Positions 1-7,712 of a DNA stretch of 64,000 bases are shown one piece after another. The notes beneath the pieces are model-generated. The model searched no databases. It was given only the letters and a program-made list of their open reading frames with translations, and was not told the DNA's origin. The translations under genes and the position numbers were made by a program. The stretch's first letter is position 1. The number at the start of each line of letters is the position of its first letter. This stretch comes from Clostridia bacterium (GTDB lineage Bacteria; Bacillota; Clostridia; Christensenellales; Borkfalkiaceae): the NCBI GenBank assembly GCA_017463145.1, contig JAFTPR010000043.1, forward strand, positions 1 through 64,000. The letters are read 5' to 3'.

Positions 1-1227
1 GACGCATTATTTACGGCACCCACTTCAACTTGCGTGACTGGATTGGTTACGTTGCCGACTGTTACGACTGGGAGTGTTTTTGGACAAATCGTCATTTTGC
101 TTTTAATACAAGTAGGCGGACTTGGTATTATTACCGTAATTACTGGGTTAACGGTGGCGTTGCACCGTAAAATAGGATTAAAAGATAGTAGATTGATTAG
201 TGATTCATTCAATCTTACTTCTTTATCAGGGCTTGCAGCTTTTGTTAAAAAAGTTATTCTTGGCACGCTTATTATTGAAGGGGTTGGAGCGGTGATTTAT
301 ATGATTGTATATATCCCCGACTTTGGGGTAAAAGGAATTTGGCTTTCAATATTCAATTCAATTTCCGCTTTTTGCAATGCAGGTATTGATATAATAGCCG
401 AAAACAGCTTGTGCAATTATGCGCTAAATCCTTTAATCAATACCGTTACAAGTCTTTTAATTATTTTGGGAGGTATTGGCTATATCGTTTGGTGGGATAT
501 AATACGCGTATTAAAAAATGTTAGAAAAGAAAAAGTAAAATGCTTGAAACGGTTGACATTACATAGTAAAATTGCATTATCGGCAACGCTGATTCTTATT
601 TTTGGGGGAGCTGTTGCAATTTTTATATTAGAGTATAATAACCCCTTAACTATAGCAAATTATTCGCTCTTTGATAAAATTCAAATATCGTTTTTTCAAT
701 CTATCACAACAAGAACAGCAGGTTTTGCAACAATACCGCAAGAAAATTTAACAAATGCCACTGCAATTCTTTGCTTATTTTTAATGTTTATCGGCGGTTC
801 GCCTGTGGGAACGGCTGGCGGTATAAAAACAGTTACAATCGTCGTATTATTTGCTACTGCATATTCGGCAATTAAAAACAAGAATGAAGTAGTGTTGTTT
901 AATAGAAATTTATCAAGACAAATCACAAAGAAAGCGGTTGCGGTTGCAAGTATGTCCTTTTCGATTGTTTTTATATCAACTGTTTTGCTTGCTGCTGTCA
1001 CCAACGCACCAGCTCTTGATATAATTTATGAAACCGTAAGCGCAACGGCAACGGTTGGATTGTCAAGAAATCTCACACCGTATTTAGGTCTTTTAGGGAA
1101 GCTTATCATTATCGTTACAATGTATTTGGGGAGAATTGGACCTATTTCTTTGGCTATTGCATTTAATTCAAAGGAAGAAACAGGAAATATTGTTAAAAAT
1201 CCTACCGAGGAAATAAGTGTAGGTTGA
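1..1227 (+). CDS. ktrB: KtrB/TrkH-type potassium uptake channel subunit (5' truncated by window)
   Basis: Membrane ion-translocating subunit of a Ktr/Trk K+ uptake system. The frame is open from base 1, so the N-terminus lies outside the window; 408 residues are visible. Four P-loop filter segments with their glycines can be seen: STCVTGL near residue 10, AFCNAGI, TTRTAGF and ATATVGL, as expected for the four M-P-M repeats. Hydrophobic helices alternate throughout. The gene is followed after 13 bp by the RCK subunit gene, giving a KtrAB-like operon. The size fits KtrB better than the longer TrkH. Family assignment is firm; KtrB versus TrkH is an inference from size and from the 216-aa partner. 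Confidence 0.9.
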   Translation, partial: DALFTAPTSTCVTGLVTLPTVTTGSVFGQIVILLLIQVGGLGIITVITGLTVALHRKIGLKDSRLISDSFNLTSLSGLAAFVKKVILGTLIIEGVGAVIYMIVYIPDFGVKGIWLSIFNSISAFCNAGIDIIAENSLCNYALNPLINTVTSLLIILGGIGYIVWWDIIRVLKNVRKEKVKCLKRLTLHSKIALSATLILIFGGAVAIFILEYNNPLTIANYSLFDKIQISFFQSITTRTAGFATIPQENLTNATAILCLFLMFIGGSPVGTAGGIKTVTIVVLFATAYSAIKNKNEVVLFNRNLSRQITKKAVAVASMSFSIVFISTVLLAAVTNAPALDIIYETVSATATVGLSRNLTPYLGLLGKLIIIVTMYLGRIGPISLAIAFNSKEETGNIVKNPTEEISVG

Positions 1228-1240
1228 AAAGGAGTATGAT

Positions 1241-1891
1241 ATGAGTATCCATAAATCTTATGCCGTATTTGGTCTTGGACGCTATGGTTTAGCCGTAGCA
1301 AAAGAACTTGTGAATAATGGAGTTGAAGTTTTGGCTGTGGATTTAGATGAATCTATTGTCAATTCCGCTATTGCGGATATTCCTTTCTGCAAATGTGCAG
1401 ACGTAACTAATTTAGAAGTAATTAAACAACTTGGTATCGCCAATATGGACGTTGTTATTATTGCTATGGCAAATAACCTTGAGGCAAGCGTTATGGCGGT
1501 AATGCTGTGTAAAGAAGTCGGTGTAAATACAGTAATCGCAAAATGTGCAAATGAAGTACATAAAAAGATTTTAAGTAAGGTAGGAGCGGATAAAGTGGTA
1601 TTTCCTGAATGTGAATCAGGAATACGCCTCGCAAAAAATCTTTTGAGTTCAGGCTTTGTTGATGTTATCGAATTATCCAACGACGTATCTTTGATAGAGC
1701 TTGAAGTTAAGTCCGAATGGGTAGATAAAACGCTTATTGAATTAAATTTGCGTAAAAAATATTCTATCAACGTAATTGCAATTCGACAAGAAAATAATTT
1801 AGAAATCAATATTGATCCCACTATAAAGTTGGCGAAGAATATGCAACTTGTAGTTATTACAAACACTTCAAAAATAAGCAAGTTAAAATAA
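1241..1891 (+). CDS. ktrA: KtrA/TrkA-type RCK regulatory subunit
   Basis: Cytoplasmic nucleotide-gated regulator of the adjacent K+ channel. The 216-aa protein begins with a Rossmann RCK_N domain (GLGRYG at residues 11-16, acidic VDLDE at the end of strand 2) and ends with an RCK_C-like domain from about residue 135. One RCK_N plus one RCK_C is the KtrA layout; TrkA of enterobacteria has a tandem pair. AAAGGAG lies just upstream of the ATG. The pair would import K+ with Na+ or H+ coupling and gate by ATP/ADP or NAD(H), which is family knowledge. A terminator follows 31 bp after the stop codon. Confidence 0.9.
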   Translation: MSIHKSYAVFGLGRYGLAVAKELVNNGVEVLAVDLDESIVNSAIADIPFCKCADVTNLEVIKQLGIANMDVVIIAMANNLEASVMAVMLCKEVGVNTVIAKCANEVHKKILSKVGADKVVFPECESGIRLAKNLLSSGFVDVIELSNDVSLIELEVKSEWVDKTLIELNLRKKYSINVIAIRQENNLEINIDPTIKLAKNMQLVVITNTSKISKLK

Positions 1892-1895
1892 AAGG

Positions 1896-1923
1896 TTCGA
1901 TTTAGGTTGGTTAAGGCTCACCA
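1896..1923 (+). repeat. 28-bp repeat copy A ending in CTCACCA
   Basis: Starts 4 nt after the ktrA stop codon and runs into a terminator. It matches 25 of 28 bases with 8109-8136, which sits at the same 4-nt distance after another gene's stop and also runs into a terminator. TTCGA at the start and CACCA at the end recall the T-loop and 3' end of a tRNA, so it may be a decayed tRNA end or an integration scar. Confidence 0.6.
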
Positions 1924-1958
1924 AAAAGACAGGACACCGCTTGGTGTCCTGTCTTTTT
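1923..1958 (+). terminator. Rho-independent terminator after ktrA
   Basis: A 16-bp perfect stem (AAAAAGACAGGACACC and its complement) with a 4-nt loop GCTT. Because the stem starts with A5 and ends in T5 it can work in both directions. Confidence 0.9.
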
Positions 1959-2079
1959 GATGACCTTACCGAGAATCCGCAGGCTTTGCGCCATTGAATC
2001 TTTTTAAGGGGCGTAAAGCTTGCTTAATTATCCCATAGTATACGACAAGCACGGTAAAAAACATCGTGCTTGCCACATA

Positions 2080-2775
2080 TTATTCTTCTAACAAAGCGGC
2101 AAGTTCTCCCAACATGGCTTCCATTTTTGGAACATATATACCTACAAACTGCATGGGATTAGGACCTGTCATTTGCATTTTAAGCGCTTCGATATACATG
2201 GAAATTTCCCCCAAGGGTTTATTGAAGTTTCCTCTTTGTGCAAGCGGTTTAAGATTGATTTTATCGCTCATGGCTTCTTTTATTTTATCAAGTTGATTTA
2301 AATTTTGTATAGTAGCGTTTTTCTTAAATACATTCAGATTTTCGTCAAATAAGTCAACCAATTCATTCAGCTCTTTTGCCGCATAATCAACCTCAGGTTT
2401 AACTTCTTCTACGACAACCTCATCTTCGGGAATATCTGCAACCTTCTTTTCAAAATCATTTAAATTGCCTTTTGATATCGCCAATGCCGCCGGACATCTT
2501 TTAAAAAGTTCTACTTTGGTTGCTTTTTCGCCTCTATGATCAACAGTAACACGATAGTATTTTCCTTGCCCTAAATCGTATTCGTAACGATAAATAAACC
2601 CGTTATCCGTCTGTCTTGTCATTTTTCCGCTCAAAGAACTGCCGAACTTTCCGTTTTCAATATACGCTTTAACCTCTGAAAACTTCTTATTGACAGCAAT
2701 AGAAAGTGTGCTCTCCGTAGATTCTTTAGCAAAGAATATACTGATCCAATCCTTAAGTGTAGTTTTAAATGCCAT
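2080..2775 (-). CDS. Hypothetical protein, 231 aa, helical C-terminal half
   Basis: I do not recognise a family. The N-terminal 100 residues look like a mixed alpha/beta domain with repeated aromatic residues (YRYEYDLGQGKYYRVTVDH around residue 65). An acidic linker (PEDEVVVEEVKPEV) follows, then an amphipathic helical C-terminal half. There is no signal peptide or membrane helix, so it is probably cytoplasmic. A clear AAGGAG lies 8 nt upstream of the ATG. It is divergent from the small XRE gene at 2882, and the shared intergenic region holds a 20-bp palindrome, so this gene may be controlled by that regulator. Together they form a small module between two copies of a 14-bp repeat (1892 and 3167). 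Confidence 0.75.
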   Translation of the reverse strand: MAFKTTLKDWISIFFAKESTESTLSIAVNKKFSEVKAYIENGKFGSSLSGKMTRQTDNGFIYRYEYDLGQGKYYRVTVDHRGEKATKVELFKRCPAALAISKGNLNDFEKKVADIPEDEVVVEEVKPEVDYAAKELNELVDLFDENLNVFKKNATIQNLNQLDKIKEAMSDKINLKPLAQRGNFNKPLGEISMYIEALKMQMTGPNPMQFVGIYVPKMEAMLGELAALLEE

Positions 2776-2824
2776 AAATTTTTCTCCTTTGTTTTTAAGT
2801 GCCTCTCACTTTTTTATAATTATA

Positions 2825-2875
2825 ACAAGTCTTATAAGACTTGTCAAGTATTTTAAGACTTATTTTTGGTATAAT
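2825..2875 (+). promoter_or_regulatory. Palindromic operator and extended -10 promoter for XRE gene
   Basis: Positions 2825-2844 are a perfect 20-bp palindrome, ACAAGTCTTATAAGACTTGT. A weaker related half-site pair lies at 2848-2862. An extended -10 TGGTATAAT ends at 2875, seven bases before the XRE start codon, so that mRNA would have an almost absent leader. Autoregulation by the XRE protein is inferred. Confidence 0.65.
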
Positions 2876-2881
2876 ATTTTT

Positions 2882-3082
2882 ATGATATTCAAAAATAGAT
2901 TAAAAGAATTGAGAGTTTCAAGAAATTTGAGTCAAATGCAACTGGCAATCCAGACAAATATCAGCCAGTCTGCCATTGCAAAATGGGAGCTTGGAAAGAC
3001 TGAACCAACGGCTAGTGCAATTATTACACTCGCAAAATTTTTTAATGAAACAAGCGATTATTTATTGGGTTTAGAAGATTAA
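2882..3082 (+). CDS. Small XRE-family helix-turn-helix regulator, 66 aa
   Basis: Consists almost wholly of one HTH_3 (Cro/C1) domain: LSQMQLAIQTNISQSAIAKWE is the helix-turn-helix with the usual QS.IAKWE recognition helix, followed by LAKFFNETSDYLLGLED, the standard domain end. There is no effector domain. The start at 2882 is chosen because it gives the complete domain and lies downstream of the predicted -10. Probably represses its own promoter and the divergent 231-aa gene through the palindrome at 2825. The specific targets are inferred. Confidence 0.85.
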   Translation: MIFKNRLKELRVSRNLSQMQLAIQTNISQSAIAKWELGKTEPTASAIITLAKFFNETSDYLLGLED

Positions 3083-3166
3083 ACCGATTTTTTGTTACTG
3101 TTTTATTGCATCTTAAACAATGAAAATAGGGTTTAATAGCGAAAAATATTTATAGAAGTAAAGCGG

Positions 3167-3180
3167 AAGGTTCGATTTAG
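3167..3180 (+). repeat. 14-bp direct repeat partner of 1892-1905
   Basis: AAGGTTCGATTTAG occurs exactly here and at 1892-1905. The two copies bracket the 231-aa gene and XRE gene. It may mark the edge of a small inserted module, but there is no recombinase gene in it. Confidence 0.5.
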
Positions 3181-3269
3181 TTTGACTTTCTATACTGTCA
3201 ATGATATAATATGTTGCGGAATGAAAAATTCGTTAAGTAACAGTGTGAGTGGGTTAAGGAGAACGCATA

Positions 3270-3911
3270 ATGCAGACAACAATCTATTTGATACGGCACG
3301 GTCAGTCGCAAGGGAACAAGCAAGGTGTATTTTTGGGGCATTGCGATCTTCCGTTGACGGAGCAAGGCATAGCGCAAGCGCAAAAGACGGCGGCGTATTT
3401 ACAAACCGTTCCCGTGGATGCGATTTATGCAAGCGATCTTACTCGTGCGTACGAAACGGCGTGTCAGACGGCTATTTTACGGGATATGCCTATTACGAAA
3501 AACGAAAACTTACGTGAAATTTACGCAGGACTGTGGGAAAACGTTGCCTTTTCTGCTTTGACTGAAACATTTTCGGAAAACTACTCCTGTTGGCTGACGA
3601 ATATAGGCCGCGCCCGTTGCAACGGTGGGGAAAGCGTGGAAGAGCTGCAAACGCGTATTGTGTCTACGTTGACGGATATAGCAAAGCGACACGAGGGGCA
3701 AACGGTATTTGTATTTACGCACGCAACGCCAATCCGCGTTTTTGCGGCGCATTGCCTGAAAAAAACGGTAGACGAGATTAAAACCGTTCCTTGGGCAACG
3801 AATGCCTCGGTGACGAAAGCGATTTTTGACGGAAACGCTTTTTCGCTGTTAGAATATAGTAAAGACGATTTTATGGGAGATTGGGTTACGAAATTTCCTG
3901 CCAACGTATAA
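3270..3911 (+). CDS. Histidine phosphatase superfamily protein (phosphoglycerate-mutase-like)
   Basis: A 213-aa cytoplasmic phosphatase or mutase of the branch-1 histidine phosphatase family. The catalytic signature LIRHGQS places the nucleophilic His at residue 10. The second arginine (SDLTRA, Arg59), the acid/base Glu in LREIYAGLWE (about residue 83) and the second His in FTHATP (His151) are all present, so it should be active. The sequence resembles alpha-ribazole phosphatase (CobC) and broad-specificity GpmB-like enzymes about equally. There are no cobalamin genes nearby, so the substrate cannot be assigned. It is a monocistronic unit with its own terminator. Confidence 0.85.
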   Translation: MQTTIYLIRHGQSQGNKQGVFLGHCDLPLTEQGIAQAQKTAAYLQTVPVDAIYASDLTRAYETACQTAILRDMPITKNENLREIYAGLWENVAFSALTETFSENYSCWLTNIGRARCNGGESVEELQTRIVSTLTDIAKRHEGQTVFVFTHATPIRVFAAHCLKKTVDEIKTVPWATNASVTKAIFDGNAFSLLEYSKDDFMGDWVTKFPANV

Positions 3912-3916
3912 GGAAC

Positions 3917-3958
3917 AAAAAGCGCTCTCAAAAGCAAAGTCTTTGAGAACGCTTTTTT
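3917..3958 (+). terminator. Terminator after histidine phosphatase
   Basis: Inverted repeat AAAAAGCGCTCTCAAA / TTTGAGAACGCTTTTTT with one C/A mismatch, ending in T6. Confidence 0.8.
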
Positions 3959-4021
3959 GATACGGAAAAATACAAAATACCGTTTTATAAAAAGTCGGCG
4001 GTCATTATGCTTTTTAATCGC

Positions 4022-4786
4022 TCAATCCTTTTTGAGTTCGATAAATTTTGTATTTTGAAATTTCTTTTGTGTTTCTAGGTTGAATGTATAGTCGCTGATT
4101 ACACCGCTGACGGAGCGGAAATCAAAGAGGAGTTTACGGCTGGAAGTCGGGCTTTCCGTTTTACTGCGGTCGGCGAGATAATAGGTTTCGCTTGTGTTTT
4201 GCGCAACGGCTTTAAATAAAAGATAATACGATTCGTCTGTATAAATACGCCCGTCTTGTGTGAAATATCCCGTGCTGAAAAACATTTTATCATATTGGAA
4301 ACGTAAGGCATTTTCCACCGTCATTGAGTCGCTGAGCATACTCGGCGGCTCTTTTATTTCTCCGCCGAGGCAGATGGTTTTCACTCCGAAATCGGAAAGA
4401 AACGAAGCGGCGGCAAGATTATTTGTGACGACGGTGATATTCTTTTTCTCCGTCAAAAATTTTGCCATATGCTCGCTTGTGGTGCTCCCGTCGATAAAAA
4501 TGAAATCGTAATCCTTAACAAGGCTTGCGGCAAGCTCGCCGATTTTGAGTTTTTCGGAATGCATTTTCTTATAGCGAAAGGGCAGGGGAATCCCCACCTT
4601 TGCGCCGTTTGTCGGTTCTGCGCCGCCATAGCAACGCTTTAACAGACCTTGCCCTTCCAATGCGTTCAGATCGCGGTTGATTGTCGCATTGCTGTAATGT
4701 AAGGTATCTATTAGATATTTGACGGTTACAAAACCGTATTTTTTGAGTAGTATCAAAATCTCATTCCAGCGCTCGTTTTGGTGCAT
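4022..4786 (-). CDS. DeoR-family transcriptional regulator
   Basis: A 254-aa regulator with an N-terminal DeoR winged helix (YGFVTVKYLIDTLHYSNATINRDLNALEGQGLLKRCYGGA, the typical strand-wing ending in RxxGGA) and a C-terminal sugar-phosphate sensor domain (DSTTSEH-like FIDGSTTSEHMA, TVVTNN, LGGE). Such proteins usually bind a phosphorylated sugar. The start at 4786 is chosen over an upstream ATG at 4804 because GGAGGAG lies 5 nt before it. It is divergent from a MATE exporter whose promoter contains an inverted repeat, so the exporter is its likely target. DeoR control of a MATE exporter is uncommon; the ligand is unknown. Confidence 0.88.
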   Translation of the reverse strand: MHQNERWNEILILLKKYGFVTVKYLIDTLHYSNATINRDLNALEGQGLLKRCYGGAEPTNGAKVGIPLPFRYKKMHSEKLKIGELAASLVKDYDFIFIDGSTTSEHMAKFLTEKKNITVVTNNLAAASFLSDFGVKTICLGGEIKEPPSMLSDSMTVENALRFQYDKMFFSTGYFTQDGRIYTDESYYLLFKAVAQNTSETYYLADRSKTESPTSSRKLLFDFRSVSGVISDYTFNLETQKKFQNTKFIELKKD

Positions 4787-4810
4787 AACTCCTCCAAATT
4801 TCAAAAAATT

Positions 4811-4890
4811 CGTGAGAAAGTATGAGAAAATACAATAATTTTAACCGTATTTTGAAAATATTTGACGAAATTTTTCTCACGTATTATAAT
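4811..4890 (+). promoter_or_regulatory. MATE promoter with putative DeoR operator
   Basis: TTGACG (4862-4867), 17-bp spacer, TATAAT (4885-4890). The inverted repeat halves CGTGAGAAA (4811-4819) and TTTCTCACG (4873-4881) are 62 bp apart centre to centre; the second lies inside the promoter spacer. Binding at both halves could loop the DNA and block RNA polymerase. The regulator is inferred from the divergent deoR-type gene. Confidence 0.7.
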
Positions 4891-4932
4891 TATACTATGC
4901 AAAAACGAAAATGTCAACGAGGGAGGGTGGTT

Positions 4933-6285
4933 ATGAAAGATTTAACACGTGAAAATATTTATAAGACCTTTTTTCTGTTTGGGTTGCCACTTGCGTTGTC
5001 CGGTTTGCTTACCCAAAGCTTCCATATCGTAGACACAATGATTGCAGGGAAATTTCTTGGGGATATAGGGCTTGCCGCAATGGGCGCAGTCGCGCCGTTT
5101 ATCTCTTTTTGTTCAAGTTTGTTTTGGGGATTTGGTTGTGGCTGCGGTATTTATTTCGCCCGATTGTTTGGCGCGGGCGAATACAAGCATATCAAAGAGG
5201 GCGTGTACTCCGTTTTTGCGCTTCTGCTCCTTGCTTGCGCTTTGATGGGAATATGTTCCGTTATATTTAACAAGCAGATATTCGATTTTCTGCAAATAGA
5301 GGAAACGCTTCGCGCAGAAGCGTTGCGGTACTTTGCCGTGTATATGCTCGGTCTGTTTTTCATTATGTCGAATACTTGGGGTGTGTATGTTACGACAGGG
5401 CTTGGGATTAGCAATTTCCCGTTTTATATGTCCTTGATTTCTGCGGTTATAAACGTTGTTGGGAATATATTTTGCGTGGCGGTACTCAAAATAGGCGTAA
5501 TGGGTCTTGCAATCTCGACGATAGTCGCTTCTATGGCGGTGGACGTATGTTATCTTTTTAAATTGAAAAAGTGTTTTGCGGAAATGAACGTACATAAAGA
5601 AAAGGTGCGCGTTTGTATACGCGCAATAAAAGCAACGTTTCCCTATTCGATTCCAAATTGTTTGCAACAGGCAGTTATGTATTTGTCGTCCATGCTGTTG
5701 TCACCGCTCGTCAACGGGTTAGGCGCATCCGCTTCCGCGGCGTATGCCGTGGTTGCGCGTGTATATGATTTAAATTCTGCCGTCTATCAAAATTCGGCGC
5801 GTTCGCTCAGTAACTACTCGGCACAATGCATAGGGCATAACGAACGAGATAAAATCAGCAAAGGCGTATTCGTCGGTTTGTTGCAAGGGATTGCGTTTGT
5901 GCTGCCGTTTGTGCTTGTATGTTCCATTGCGCATAAGCCCGTTTGTGCGCTCTTTTTCAAAGCGGATGCCGATTCGCTGACGAAGGAATATGCCTACCTT
6001 TTTGCGAGGCGATATTTACCGTTTATCTGTATGAACCTTGTATGTAATCTGTTTCACGCTTTATTTAGAGGCGTGAAAGCAATGGGTTATTTGTTCGGCT
6101 CTACGTTTTTAGCGGCAGCGGTGCGGTATATCTCTTCCGCGTTGTTGATTGTACCGCTTGGAATGGAAGGTTTTTATCTTGGTTGGGTAATTTCGTGGGG
6201 TGTAGAGGCGGTATTTGTCGTACTGCTATTCTTTTTCGGGCGGTGGAACGGTCCAAAGAAAAAACAGCCGAAAAAGGCTGTTTAA
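4933..6285 (+). CDS. MATE-family multidrug/metabolite exporter
   Basis: A 450-aa inner-membrane antiporter of the MATE family (about 12 hydrophobic helices). MATE-like features include the N-terminal FFLFGLPLALSGLLTQSFHIVDTMIAG segment, the repeat-like helix layout and PYSIPNCLQQ opening the second half. These proteins export cationic drugs or metabolites with Na+ or H+. An upstream ATG at 4822 is excluded because the promoter -10 lies at 4885-4890; GGGAGGG precedes the ATG at 4933. The 3' end overlaps the convergent HAD phosphatase gene by 4 bp. The substrate cannot be told. Confidence 0.88.
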   Translation: MKDLTRENIYKTFFLFGLPLALSGLLTQSFHIVDTMIAGKFLGDIGLAAMGAVAPFISFCSSLFWGFGCGCGIYFARLFGAGEYKHIKEGVYSVFALLLLACALMGICSVIFNKQIFDFLQIEETLRAEALRYFAVYMLGLFFIMSNTWGVYVTTGLGISNFPFYMSLISAVINVVGNIFCVAVLKIGVMGLAISTIVASMAVDVCYLFKLKKCFAEMNVHKEKVRVCIRAIKATFPYSIPNCLQQAVMYLSSMLLSPLVNGLGASASAAYAVVARVYDLNSAVYQNSARSLSNYSAQCIGHNERDKISKGVFVGLLQGIAFVLPFVLVCSIAHKPVCALFFKADADSLTKEYAYLFARRYLPFICMNLVCNLFHALFRGVKAMGYLFGSTFLAAAVRYISSALLIVPLGMEGFYLGWVISWGVEAVFVVLLFFFGRWNGPKKKQPKKAV

Positions 6286-6803
6286 GGCAGTAGTTGCAAT
6301 AGTTGATCGAAACGCTCCAACACAAGTGTATCGGGATAAGCGGCGAGTACGTTTTTCTTTTCGCTTTTGCCAAAGCCTGTCAAGACGAGCGCGGCTTTTG
6401 CGCCCAGATTGTTGGCGCATTGTACGTCTGAAAGTCGGTCGCCGACGACCATACATTCCGTTGGCAGTATGCGTAGTTTTTCGGCGGCGGCGGAAAGTAA
6501 GCCGCTTTTGGGTTTTCGGCAGGTACAGCCGTCTTTATCGTCGTGCGGACATATTTCCCAAATATCAGCGCCGTAGCTTTGAAATTCCGAAGCGAAATCG
6601 TAGCCTCTGCCCGTGCCACGCGCGATAGAGGATTGGTTTGTGATAAGTCCGACGAGGTAGCCTTTTTGTTTGAGCCTTGCAAATATGTTGGCAACGTCAC
6701 AAAAGGGCGTAAACGTTTGCGGGTAACGCTTGTCTGCAAGTTCGCCAAGCGTACCGTCCCTGTCAAAGAGTATACATTTTATATTCCAAGAACCATTCTC
6801 CAT
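6282..6803 (-). CDS. HAD-IIIA phosphatase, GmhB-like
   Basis: A 173-aa HAD phosphatase. Motif I is FDRDGTLG (nucleophile Asp14, acid/base Asp16), motif II LITNQSSIARG, then a cysteine/histidine cluster CPHDDKDGCTCRKPKSG and motif III/IV VVGDRLSDVQCA. The Cys/His cluster followed by RKPKSG is the Zn-binding hallmark of D-glycero-D-manno-heptose-1,7-bisphosphate phosphatase (GmhB) and histidinol-phosphatase relatives. There are no heptose genes nearby, so the substrate is open. The start at 6803 coincides with the predicted transcription start (see the promoter at 6810-6838), suggesting a leaderless mRNA. Alternative in-frame ATGs lie at 6809 and 6857. Confidence 0.82.
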   Translation of the reverse strand: MENGSWNIKCILFDRDGTLGELADKRYPQTFTPFCDVANIFARLKQKGYLVGLITNQSSIARGTGRGYDFASEFQSYGADIWEICPHDDKDGCTCRKPKSGLLSAAAEKLRILPTECMVVGDRLSDVQCANNLGAKAALVLTGFGKSEKKNVLAAYPDTLVLERFDQLLQLLP

Positions 6804-6809
6804 AAGCAT

Positions 6810-6838
6810 AGTATAGCATAGTTTCAAGAGAATGTCAA
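6810..6838 (-). promoter_or_regulatory. Promoter of the HAD phosphatase gene
   Basis: On the minus strand: TTGACA (6838-6833), exactly 17 bp, TATACT (6815-6810). A start seven bases past the -10 would fall on 6803, the A of the ATG chosen for the gene. Confidence 0.7.
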
Positions 6839-6934
6839 ACGGAACAGTATTGCACATTTTTTATATAGGGAAGTGAAAATGATAGAAAATATTGTTTTAG
6901 TATGTATTTTTTAACAAAAATAGAACGTATTTAA

Positions 6935-6963
6935 TTGACAATCGTTAAAAAAAATGGTATACT
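6935..6963 (+). promoter_or_regulatory. tRNA-Glu promoter
   Basis: TTGACA (6935-6940), 17 bp, TATACT (6958-6963), 20 bp before the mature tRNA 5' end. Confidence 0.85.
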
Positions 6964-6983
6964 ATGCAAGTAATTTTGAAATT

Positions 6984-7058
6984 GGCCCCTTGGTCAAGCG
7001 GTTAAGACACCACCCTTTCACGGTGGTAACATGGGTTCGAGTCCCGTAGGGGTCACCA
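6984..7058 (+). tRNA. tRNA-Glu (UUC anticodon)
   Basis: A complete cloverleaf: acceptor GGCCCCT/AGGGGTC, anticodon stem CCACC/GGTGG with loop CTTTCAC (anticodon TTC), T-arm GGGTTCGAGTCCC, encoded CCA at 7056-7058. Own promoter upstream and terminator immediately downstream. Confidence 0.96.
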
Positions 7059-7096
7059 ACGAAAAGGCACACCAAACTTGGTGTGCCTTTTTCGTT
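7059..7096 (+). terminator. Terminator after tRNA-Glu
   Basis: Stem ACGAAAAGGCACACCA paired with TGGTGTGCCTTTTTCGT around a short AACT-type loop, starting directly after the CCA. Confidence 0.85.
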
Positions 7097-7190
7097 GTGC
7101 TTCCTACGGATTGACTTGGTTCTATGGTTCGCGCGAGGCAATTTATTGCCGACGCCCTGCCGAGGTTCTACGTAGCGAAAACGGCAGATA

Positions 7191-7206
7191 CCCGTAGGGG
7201 TCACCA
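7191..7206 (+). repeat. Duplicate of the tRNA-Glu 3' end
   Basis: CCCGTAGGGGTCACCA repeats exactly the last 16 bases of tRNA-Glu (7043-7058), 148 bp downstream. No tRNA body precedes it. This is what an empty or collapsed integration at the tRNA 3' end leaves behind. Confidence 0.75.
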
Positions 7207-7239
7207 AAAAGTCGACAAGCTGAATGGCTTGCCGATTTT

Positions 7240-7410
7240 TTAATGAAATTTATGCCTGACGGCATAAGTGAAATAATCACGATTATGAAATATCCTGCGG
7301 ATATGAAATATGCTTACGTATATGGCGGCATAAATTTTATTTCATTTTTGTAAAGCAAAAATTTCATAATTTTTAATTATTTCATATTGCTTGCAATATT
7401 TCATTATCAT
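7240..7410. repeat. Cluster of REP-like palindromes with TTTCAT/ATGAAA flanks
   Basis: A gene-free stretch made of consecutive small hairpins whose arms end in ATGAAA or TTTCAT: around 7243-7275, 7283-7300, 7295-7325, 7340-7370 and 7380-7405. The outer pair ATGAAATTTATGCC (7243-7256) and GGCATAAATTTT (7327-7338) are also inverted. It looks like a non-autonomous palindromic repeat array. I see no coding potential. The rest of 7207-7490 has only a poly-C run near 7413-7421. Confidence 0.55.
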
Positions 7411-7490
7411 TAGCCCCCCCCTTACGGGATTTTTGAGATTCTTCGACTACGCTCAGAATGACTAAAACGCAGGTTTTTCCCTGCGTTTTA

Positions 7491-7700
7491 TCAATATTCT
7501 TTTCTTCCTAATAAATAATCTATGCTGACCGAAAACAGGTCGGCTATTTTTATAAGCATATCAAAATCACATTCACGCTGTCCGTTTTCCCAATACGAGA
7601 TAAGTCGAACGGAAACGTTTAATTTTTCCGCAAGTTGAACACGGGAAAGATTATTTTCTATCCGTAACCCATTTAATTGTTCCGAAAATTTATTTTTCAT
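7491..7700 (-). CDS. Small XRE-family repressor, 69 aa
   Basis: A single HTH_3 domain: LSRVQLAEKLNVSVRLISYWENGQRECDFDMLIKIADLFSVSIDYLLGRKEY, complete from helix 1 to the usual DYLLGR end. It is divergent from a lipoprotein gene. The shared region carries two GAAC-n-GTTC palindromes, one next to this gene and one inside the lipoprotein promoter, so the protein probably represses both itself and the lipoprotein. It has no sensor domain; what would relieve repression is unknown. Confidence 0.85.
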   Translation of the reverse strand: MKNKFSEQLNGLRIENNLSRVQLAEKLNVSVRLISYWENGQRECDFDMLIKIADLFSVSIDYLLGRKEY

Positions 7701-7712
7701 ATTATTATTTTA

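Noticed and set aside
7191..7206. A second tRNA-Glu gene
   Set aside because: Only the 3' 16 bases are present, with no cloverleaf upstream.
6962..7207. 81-aa minus-strand frame over tRNA-Glu
   Set aside because: It is the antisense of the tRNA and its duplicated end (the typical GTRTHVTTVKG artefact), with no ribosome site.
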